29,246 bases of DNA, from contig JBOICV010000178.1 in NCBI GenBank assembly GCA_050740255.1, forward strand, positions 1 to 29,246. Direction: 5' to 3'. Every line of letters begins with the position of its first letter. Position 1 is the first letter of the stretch. The translations under genes and the position numbers were made by a program. The DNA is from JBOICV01 sp050740255. Its GTDB lineage: Bacteria > Pseudomonadota > Gammaproteobacteria > Nevskiales > JBOICV01. The notes beneath the pieces are model-generated. The model was not told the DNA's origin. It searched no databases and saw only the letters and a list, made by a program, of their open reading frames with translations. Positions 23,568 to 29,246 of the stretch are shown one piece after another.

Positions 23568-24239
23568 TTAGGCAGCGCGCGATGTTTTCGCTTCGACGGC
23601 CAGCAGCTGCGTCGCCAGAAAGATCAGGTCTTCTTCAAGCCCAACCAGCCGGTCGCCGTGGCCGGCCCTGACCTCCACCGCGACGAATTCGGTGATTGCT
23701 ATCACCAGCAGGCGCGGAACGACGTCCGGCGGATGCAATAGCTCCGGCTGCTCGACGCGTGCCCGTGCCATGAGCTGCCGGAAGATTTCCTCAAACGGCC
23801 GATAGGCGCGCTCCCGCTGCGCCACGGCGCGGGTCCCTACCGTCGGCATCTCTAGAAAATAGGCGCGGCTTAATTCCGGCCGATCCTGCCACCAGCGTAG
23901 ATAGGTACGCATGCCGGCGCGCAAGGCCTCGCGCCAGCCGCGCTCGCTAGCGGCCGCGCTGATGGCGGATACCATTTCCCCCGCGTCCTGCTCACAAGCG
24001 GCGAGAAAACAGTCCTCTTTGTCGTCGAAGCACTCGTAGAAGGCATTGCGCGAGACGCGCGCGGCCGCCACCACCTCCGGCACAGTGGTACGACGGTAGC
24101 CCTGCCGCGCCACGAGTTCCTGCATGGCGCGGATGATTCTGGCCTTCTGCGAGGCCCGCACCGTCCGCTGACTGAGCCCATGGCGGCCCCGCGGCAGGGG
24201 GTCGCCACGCCAGACGGGGGATTTGCGATTTGCCGGCAT
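23568..24239 (-). CDS. TetR/AcrR-family transcriptional regulator
   Basis: 223 aa. The DNA-binding helices are around residues 31-75 (ARIIRAMQELVARQGYRRTTVPEVVAAARVSRNAFYECF; the recognition helix is about VSRNAFYECF). They follow a basic extension of about 30 residues. The C-terminal ligand domain is helical and not recognisable to a ligand. The gene is divergent from the three-lipoprotein operon, with a perfect palindrome between them, so it most likely represses that operon and itself. Confidence 0.88.
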   Translation of the reverse strand: MPANRKSPVWRGDPLPRGRHGLSQRTVRASQKARIIRAMQELVARQGYRRTTVPEVVAAARVSRNAFYECFDDKEDCFLAACEQDAGEMVSAISAAASERGWREALRAGMRTYLRWWQDRPELSRAYFLEMPTVGTRAVAQRERAYRPFEEIFRQLMARARVEQPELLHPPDVVPRLLVIAITEFVAVEVRAGHGDRLVGLEEDLIFLATQLLAVEAKTSRAA

Positions 24240-24260
24240 AAGGGTATTATTAACACATTA

Positions 24261-24276
24261 AAGACACGCGTGTCTT
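24261..24276. promoter_or_regulatory. 16-bp perfect palindrome, probable TetR operator
   Basis: AAGACACGCGTGTCTT is fully self-complementary and lies in the 62-bp gap between the TetR gene and the first lipoprotein gene. Its length and symmetry fit a TetR-dimer site. TTAACA (24250-24255) to the left and the AT-rich CAAATAT to the right are possible plus-strand promoter parts around it. GGAGGAG (24289-24295) is a strong ribosome binding site for the first lipoprotein. Confidence 0.6.
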
Positions 24277-24301
24277 CAAATATCGCGCGGAGGAGAGCAG
24301 C

Positions 24302-26017
24302 ATGGGGCGTACAGTCGCGCGGCGAGTGCTTGCGGGCGTGGTGTGTGTGTTAGGCGCGGCCGCTTTGGCCGCCTGCAAGAATTCTTCCGATTCAGATTTC
24401 AACACAGTGGGAAACCCCACCCCGCGCGCTTCTTCTGGTAATCCACCCGCGCCGACCGAAGGCGCCTGCGCGACCCAGCTCGACGCATCACGGTTCGGCT
24501 CCGCCGATGAGCTTTGGGCGCACCATGTTTTTCTGGACAGCCTGAAAGCGCGCCCAACGGCCAGCCCCAGTCATCAAGCTTTCGTGGATTGGCTTGATGC
24601 GCGCCTGGCGGAAATTCCCGGTTTACAGCGCCGCTCCACCGAATACGAAATTCAGCGCTGGCTTGAGCGAGATTTCGCACTGGCAGCGGGTCCCGCCGGA
24701 GCGCTAACGGCAATCTGGTCCAGCGGGTCGGTGCCATATTCCAAACAGACGTCCGCCGGCGGCGTGACGGCAGCACTGGTCTATGTGCCGGTCGGTCAGG
24801 CGATCTCATCGGTGGATGTAGCCGGGAAAATTATCCTGCGCGAAGCCGCCACCGGCACGGTGCCGCGCGCCGCCTTCGCTGCATTGGAATGGTGGTCCTA
24901 CGACCCGGAATTGACGCTCATCACCGGAATCGCCGAAGACTACGAGCGCGATTTCCTGGCCTACGAACAGCGCATCACGGATTTGCGTGAGGCCGGTAGC
25001 GGAGATGCCGCCGGTTTGATTCTGATGCACGGGTTTCCGCACGAGCAGGTCAAGGGCCACTACGCGCCCTATGAAGGCGAGCTCTGGCCGGTGCCGGCGC
25101 TCTACGTCGGCGTGGACGAGGGCGAGCGACTCAAGCAGGTCGCGCAGGCCGGAGGGCAGGCGCGCATCCGCCTGAGCGCCGACGAAGGCCCTACGCCGAC
25201 GCGCACGCTGATTGCGACGCTACCCGGTGTCAGCGCCGAACGCATCGTGATCGAGAGCCATACCGACGGCACCAATGTGCACGAAGACAACGGGCCACTG
25301 GTGATGCTGGAGATGGCGAAGTATTTCGCGGCTTTCCCGAAACACTGTCATCCCAAGACGCTGGAGTTCGTGTTCCCGACCGCGCACTTCCACCAGAAGA
25401 TCTTCCCGCCGCTGCGGCACGGCGGTGCGGGCGAGTACGCACGCCAGTTGAACCGCGACTACGAAGACGGCACGGTCGCCATGGCGCTGGTGCTCGAGCA
25501 CCTGGGCACACTCGGCTATGACGCGCGGCCGCGCGCGAGCGGCGCGCCGGGACGGGAGCTCGTGCCGAACGGCACACCGGAGGCGATGTCGGCGTTCGTC
25601 AACGAAAGCCCGGTGCTGATTGCGACCCTGCTGCAAAGCGTGATCGCGCACGATATGCGCGGCTTCATCGCGCTGCGTGGCGCGGATCTCCCCGGCGCGC
25701 ACATCCCGCTGCATCGCAGCTTCGGCGGCGAAGGCACGCCGTATAGCGATCACCTGATCCCGACTGTCGCATACATCACCGCGCCCTGGCCGCTATACAA
25801 CCCGGCCTTCGGGCTGGAAGTGCTGGACAAGGACTTGCTCTACCGGCAGACGCTCATGTTCACCGACTACGTGCAGTTGATCAGCCCGCTGTCGCGCCTG
25901 CTGCTGGGCGGTGCGCTGATTCCGCAGCGCGAAGCCCGCGCTGCGCTCTGCGGTTCGCCGGCCGGCGATCTTTTCATCTGCGCGGGTACTCCGGCCGAAC
26001 CCGCTGGGGGACCCTGA
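24302..26017 (+). CDS. Lipoprotein with PA-like and M28-like metallopeptidase domains
   Basis: 571 aa. The signal peptide ends in lipobox ALAAC (Cys25). A Ser/Pro/Asn linker (to about 55), a PA-like insert (about 130-300) and an M28-like core follow. His320 and Asp322 (ESHTDGTN), Asp329 (HEDNGP) and the SDH motif (482-484) match M28 positions. The paired Glu that act as general base and zinc ligand ('AEEQG') are replaced by TAHFHQ (360-365). The later Asp ligand is Glu399-His400, and the final 'HT' is not seen. It may be a divergent metalloenzyme or a non-peptidase. It is first in the TetR-flanked operon, with a strong Shine-Dalgarno; the next gene starts 1 nt after its stop. Confidence 0.75.
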   Translation: MGRTVARRVLAGVVCVLGAAALAACKNSSDSDFNTVGNPTPRASSGNPPAPTEGACATQLDASRFGSADELWAHHVFLDSLKARPTASPSHQAFVDWLDARLAEIPGLQRRSTEYEIQRWLERDFALAAGPAGALTAIWSSGSVPYSKQTSAGGVTAALVYVPVGQAISSVDVAGKIILREAATGTVPRAAFAALEWWSYDPELTLITGIAEDYERDFLAYEQRITDLREAGSGDAAGLILMHGFPHEQVKGHYAPYEGELWPVPALYVGVDEGERLKQVAQAGGQARIRLSADEGPTPTRTLIATLPGVSAERIVIESHTDGTNVHEDNGPLVMLEMAKYFAAFPKHCHPKTLEFVFPTAHFHQKIFPPLRHGGAGEYARQLNRDYEDGTVAMALVLEHLGTLGYDARPRASGAPGRELVPNGTPEAMSAFVNESPVLIATLLQSVIAHDMRGFIALRGADLPGAHIPLHRSFGGEGTPYSDHLIPTVAYITAPWPLYNPAFGLEVLDKDLLYRQTLMFTDYVQLISPLSRLLLGGALIPQREARAALCGSPAGDLFICAGTPAEPAGGP

Positions 26018-26018
26018 G

Positions 26019-28739
26019 ATGCGTTACGCTTTTTTGCTGGCGGCAGCGTTCCTTACCGCTTGCGGTCAGTCCAACGATGTTCTGAACCCCGCCAACCCCG
26101 GCGGCGTCTCGCGGCTGTCGCAGGACAACTCCGTGCCGGGCATCGCCAGCGCGAAAGGCAATGGCATCTTCGGCCAATGGGTGGTGGATGACTTCGGCTT
26201 GCCGGCCTACGACTACACGCTGGACCACATCGCGGATGAGCGCGCGGCGCGGGTCGAGCTCGACGGTCTGCGCGACGCCTGGAGTCAGGTCGGCAACGAC
26301 GCGATGATGGCCAACGCCTATAACCACGGCTATGTGCAGCTGTGGAATCAGGCGCGGCTGTATCAGTGGGTCAATCGCTATCACGAGGCCAGCAAACATT
26401 ACGCCGGCGGCTACGGCTATATTCACGATGCCGGAAAGGCCTATAGCACGCTGTGGCTGGACCGGCCCGAAGGCACCCACCCCTTGCGGCGCTTCGGTGT
26501 TGGCTACTTCGCGCGCCAGTTGGAAGTTGCCGGCATCACAGTGGATGAATCCGTCACCGCGCCCTGGGGCGATTCCCCTGCACTGGTACACGAGGTCACA
26601 CTGCGTAACACCAGCAGCGCCGCCAGAAATTTCAGCTGGTGGGAATACTGGGGCGTCAATCCGGAAGACCGCACGCTCAAGCGCTCGATTGGCTTGCAAA
26701 GCCCTGCGTACGATGTGGAGCGCAAGCAGCTGCGGGTGGCCCAAATCGCGGACGGCATTGACCCGGAGCCGCAGACGATTTTTCTCGCTGCGGTGGATGC
26801 GCCGGTGGACGGCTTCGAAACCGATCTCGGGAAGTTTTTCGGTAGCGGCACCCGCGCGGCGCCCGCGGCGGTAGCTGACGACACGGCCAGCAACTCCATC
26901 GCGCAGCCCTTTCTCGGCGCAGTAACCATTGTGCCGATTCGCAGTTCCACGCTGTTCGCGCTGCGATCACCGGTGCAGCTCGCGCCCGGCCAATCCGTGA
27001 AACTGCGTTACGTCTACGGCATCGCGCGCGCCAGCACGATTGACGGCCTCGTTGCACAGGTTCGCGCACAGCCCGACACGCAGGCCGCAACCGCGAAAGC
27101 CTGGCGCGACTGGCTGCCACGCGCAGATTTCGGCGCCGGGCGCGAATGGCTCAATCGTGAGCTCCAGTGGGACGCCTACATGGTGCGCTCGTCCTCAATG
27201 TACGAGGAGAGCTGTGGCCATCACGTGATCACCCAAGGCGGCTATTACCAGTATGGCGGCGGCCAGCAGATCGCCTTCCGCGATCCGCTGCAACACATGC
27301 TGCCGATCATCTACGCCGACCACGAGCTGTCGCGCGAAGTGCTGCGCTATTCCTTCCAGCAGCAGCCCGCGGGTATCGGCGCTGGGGCGTATGGCATGGG
27401 GCCGCTGTGTACGCGGCTCGATATCGGCACCTCCAATGATCTGGACTTCTGGCTGCTGCTGTCGCTGGTCGAGTATGTGCTTGCCTCGCGCGATCTGCCC
27501 TTCCTCGACGAACAGCTGCCGTATCGCGGCGGCCTGCCTGTTCCCGCATTGATCAGCGGCTCTGTGTGGGAGCACGCCAAGCTGGCCTACCAGCACCAGG
27601 AGCAATTCACCCCGCGCGGGCCGAACGGCCACTACGTGATCGGTGTGACCGGCGATTGGTCGGACTTTTCCACCCAGTTCCTGCAGATGACGGAATCGGT
27701 GCTGGTCAGCGCGCAGCTCGCCTATCTCTATCCACGTCTTGCCGAACTCGCCGAGTTGAAGGGCGATACCGCGTTCGCAACAACGGTGCGGACTCGCGCG
27801 GCGGAGTTGCAGCAGAAGCTGGATGACGAATGGACCGGTCGCGGCTGGTACTCCCGTGGCTACTCACTGCTCACGCAGATCGGGCGAGGCGCGATCTTCG
27901 CCGAGCCGCAATCCTGGGCGCTGCTGTCTGGCGCGCCGGACCTGGATCAGGCGACAACGCTGATGATGAATCTGCGCCGCTTCCTCGCCGGTATCGGCGC
28001 ACCGCCGGAAATTCATGGCCCTACGCCGGTGGGCAGCACGCAGTCGCCGGCGGCGAGCGATCCGGAGGTCAGCGAAACTTCAATCGCACCGCAGGGCGTG
28101 GGCGACGGCAACGCCGTCTACGTCGGCGGCGTCTGGTACGCACTCAACGGCCCGCTGGTCTGGGCGCTGGGCCAGCGCGACGGAACCGTGCCCGGTGCCG
28201 CAGAGGCGGCGCTCGACGAATTCGAGCGCAACACGCTGGCCGCGCACGCAGAGGCTTATCCCGACCGCTGGAACGGCATCGTCAACGTGGACGACGCCTG
28301 CTGGTCTTTCTTCAGCAGCGATCCAGGCCAATGCGGCCTTGGTCTGCTGATCACGCTCAGCGGCGGGGACTACGCGGGCCAGATCACGCATCAGCACGCG
28401 TGGTCGCTGTTCAGCGCGCTGAAACTCGCCGGCGTCGAGCCGACGCGCGATGGCTACCGCATCGCGCCGCACCTGCCGCTGGATGGCTGGTCGCTGCGCC
28501 TGCCGAATATTGGGCTCGCGCAGCAGGGTGGCAGCCTGCGCGGTTACATCCGACCCGCAGCGGCGGGACCGATCAAGTTGCAGGTTGTTCCGCGCTCCGC
28601 GCGCGCCAATGCCCGCTACGCCGTAGCAGTCAATGGCGAACCCACGACCGCTACGACCTTGCCCGAAGGCGGTGTCATTTTTTCCACCATAGCTGGGGCC
28701 GGCGAAACGCTGGACTGGTCTGTTTCAGAGTTGCCATGA
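26019..28739 (+). CDS. GH94/GH36-like glycoside phosphorylase-fold lipoprotein
   Basis: 906 aa. A short signal peptide ends in lipobox LTAC (Cys15), so it is predicted to be membrane-anchored outside the cytoplasm. An N-terminal beta-sandwich (about 45-345) ends near LFALRSPVQLAPGQSVKLRYVYG. An (alpha/alpha)6 catalytic-type barrel follows, with AFRDPLQHML (419-428), like FRDxxQD of cellobiose and chitobiose phosphorylases. GDWSD (545-549) lies where GH94 enzymes have the general acid in xDWND. A C-terminal beta domain closes it. GH94 enzymes split beta-glycosides with phosphate, normally in the cytoplasm. Whether this one is a phosphorylase or a hydrolase is open. The third gene overlaps its stop by 4 nt (ATGA). 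Confidence 0.75.
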   Translation: MRYAFLLAAAFLTACGQSNDVLNPANPGGVSRLSQDNSVPGIASAKGNGIFGQWVVDDFGLPAYDYTLDHIADERAARVELDGLRDAWSQVGNDAMMANAYNHGYVQLWNQARLYQWVNRYHEASKHYAGGYGYIHDAGKAYSTLWLDRPEGTHPLRRFGVGYFARQLEVAGITVDESVTAPWGDSPALVHEVTLRNTSSAARNFSWWEYWGVNPEDRTLKRSIGLQSPAYDVERKQLRVAQIADGIDPEPQTIFLAAVDAPVDGFETDLGKFFGSGTRAAPAAVADDTASNSIAQPFLGAVTIVPIRSSTLFALRSPVQLAPGQSVKLRYVYGIARASTIDGLVAQVRAQPDTQAATAKAWRDWLPRADFGAGREWLNRELQWDAYMVRSSSMYEESCGHHVITQGGYYQYGGGQQIAFRDPLQHMLPIIYADHELSREVLRYSFQQQPAGIGAGAYGMGPLCTRLDIGTSNDLDFWLLLSLVEYVLASRDLPFLDEQLPYRGGLPVPALISGSVWEHAKLAYQHQEQFTPRGPNGHYVIGVTGDWSDFSTQFLQMTESVLVSAQLAYLYPRLAELAELKGDTAFATTVRTRAAELQQKLDDEWTGRGWYSRGYSLLTQIGRGAIFAEPQSWALLSGAPDLDQATTLMMNLRRFLAGIGAPPEIHGPTPVGSTQSPAASDPEVSETSIAPQGVGDGNAVYVGGVWYALNGPLVWALGQRDGTVPGAAEAALDEFERNTLAAHAEAYPDRWNGIVNVDDACWSFFSSDPGQCGLGLLITLSGGDYAGQITHQHAWSLFSALKLAGVEPTRDGYRIAPHLPLDGWSLRLPNIGLAQQGGSLRGYIRPAAAGPIKLQVVPRSARANARYAVAVNGEPTTATTLPEGGVIFSTIAGAGETLDWSVSELP

Positions 28740-29155
28740 AATCTAAAGAATCCTGCAAGTCCTGCGCATCGCTGCTAATCGCGCTGGTGGTTTCGCTAAG
28801 CGCCTGTCATGGCGGCTCGCCGGGCTCTGCCGAGCCACCGTCTGGCGGTTCCGCGACGGGTTCGCAGTTGCCACCCGCACCGCAGACTACGAACCGGAAC
28901 ATCGAAACGCCGTACTGCGCGCTGGCGCCGACACCCGAGATCGGCATCACCGAAATTGAACGCCGGAATCTGAGCGAGCGCACGCTGGACATCGCGCTCC
29001 AGTCCAAGGCGATGCAGAAGACCGAGCACATCCTGCTCACACTGCCGACACACTATGACGCGAGCGGCGCCACGCGTTATCCGGTGCTCTACCTGCTGCA
29101 CGGCTCGCTGGACGATCACAGGGTTCTACCCCGTCTCCACGGACGGTTGGGTTAA
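28736..29155 (+). pseudogene. Lipoprotein esterase (alpha/beta-hydrolase) truncated by an insertion element
   Basis: The third gene of the operon begins at an ATGA overlap. The signal peptide ends in a good lipobox LSAC (Cys24). A low-complexity Gly/Ser/Pro linker is followed by an esterase-type N terminus: LTLPTHYDASGATRYPVLYLLHG, as in esterase/antigen-85-like hydrolases. After about HGSLDDH the reading runs into the IS3-type sequence and ends at TAA 29153-29155. The nucleophile Ser, Asp and His are lost. The native gene should continue beyond the insertion if it was not deleted. Confidence 0.75.
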
Positions 29156-29246
29156 GGCTGAAAACTTCTGATCCTGTCTGGCGACTCTACGCCGCATCCT
29201 GGGATTGTGGAACCGCTCGAGGTAGTCGAACAAGTCTACCCGGGCC
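29109..29246 (-). mobile_element. Partial IS3-type insertion sequence, end in the esterase gene
   Basis: The end of the element lies between about 29109 and 29126. TGGACGATCACAGGG at 29109 begins with TG, as IS3 ends do, but the exact border cannot be fixed from one side. The element runs off the window, so length, other end and target duplication are not visible. Confidence 0.6.
29126..29246 (-). CDS. IS3-family transposase (OrfB), C-terminal fragment
   Basis: On the minus strand the final 39 codons of an integrase-type transposase are readable, ending at TAG (29128-29126). They read LFDYLERFHNPRMRRRV and then QKFSALTQPSVETG. The FDYxERFxNPxR pattern marks the C-terminal end of the rve/DDE domain in IS3-family OrfB proteins. 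The start and the catalytic DDE residues are beyond the right edge. Confidence 0.7.
   Translation of the reverse strand, partial: ARVDLFDYLERFHNPRMRRRVARQDQKFSALTQPSVETG

Noticed and set aside
27830..29155. Long plus-strand frame of 441 codons across the GH94-like gene end
   Set aside because: Its first part is an Arg-rich shadow of the GH94-like gene; only the last part, from 28736, is a real gene.
29121..29168. Plus-strand frame reading FYPVSTDGWVKAENF as a continuation of the esterase after a deletion
   Set aside because: The minus strand of the same DNA gives a clear IS3 transposase C terminus, which explains the sequence better.

Overview
The window comes from a GC-rich Gram-negative proteobacterium, probably a gammaproteobacterium; a betaproteobacterium is not excluded. 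The evidence is outer-membrane and lipoprotein machinery (lnt, lptE), the block miaB-ybeZ-ybeY-corC-lnt followed by leuS-lptE, the order uvrA / MFS / ssb, and the rplM-rpsI pair. The species cannot be named from the sequence.

Layout. (1) 1-2751 is accessory: a repeat tail, a Xre/RES toxin-antitoxin pair, and an arsenic cassette arsR-arsC-aqpS whose arsC carries an in-frame amber codon. (2) 2797-7412 holds uvrA on the minus strand, broken by a 2-bp loss in a CG run, and then a divergent MFS exporter and ssb. (3) 7440-16902 is a dense core run on the plus strand: quinone oxidoreductase-like protein, miaB, ybeZ (PhoH-like), ybeY, corC, lnt, leuS, lptE. The leuS gene carries two in-frame genomic repeat elements in its editing-domain region. 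(4) 16899-19700 has a GlcF-like iron-sulfur protein divergent from a [2Fe-2S] ferredoxin, then rplM-rpsI and a tRNA-Gln(CUG). (5) 19724-22388 is mixed: an L,D-transpeptidase that seems to start at CTG, the 3' remnant of a second (LdtD/YcbB-type) L,D-transpeptidase, a hotdog thioesterase, a SnoaL-like protein, a GIY-YIG protein, and an inverted pair of repeat elements. (6) 22389-29246 is accessory and the least ordinary part. It has a PQQ-type aldose dehydrogenase, a TetR regulator with a perfect 16-bp palindrome upstream, and a divergent tightly packed operon of three successive lipoproteins: a PA-domain/M28-like protein with altered catalytic residues, a GH94-like phosphorylase-fold protein, and an esterase. 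The esterase is cut off by an IS3-type element that runs off the right edge.

How it works together. The core genes handle tRNA modification, ribosome maturation, lipoprotein acylation, leucyl-tRNA charging and LPS assembly. The best candidate for an undescribed system is the TetR-controlled trio of surface or periplasmic lipoproteins at 24302-29120. It pairs a carbohydrate-active fold normally found in the cytoplasm with a divergent metallopeptidase-like protein and an esterase, next to a periplasmic sugar dehydrogenase. Its substrate cannot be read from the sequence.

Cross-cutting signals. Several genes have a -10-like hexamer 8-10 nt upstream of ATG and no Shine-Dalgarno, which suggests leaderless transcripts. 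Several families of short palindromic repeats are scattered through the window, two of them inside a coding sequence. Four genes are visibly damaged: arsC, uvrA, an ldtD remnant and the esterase.
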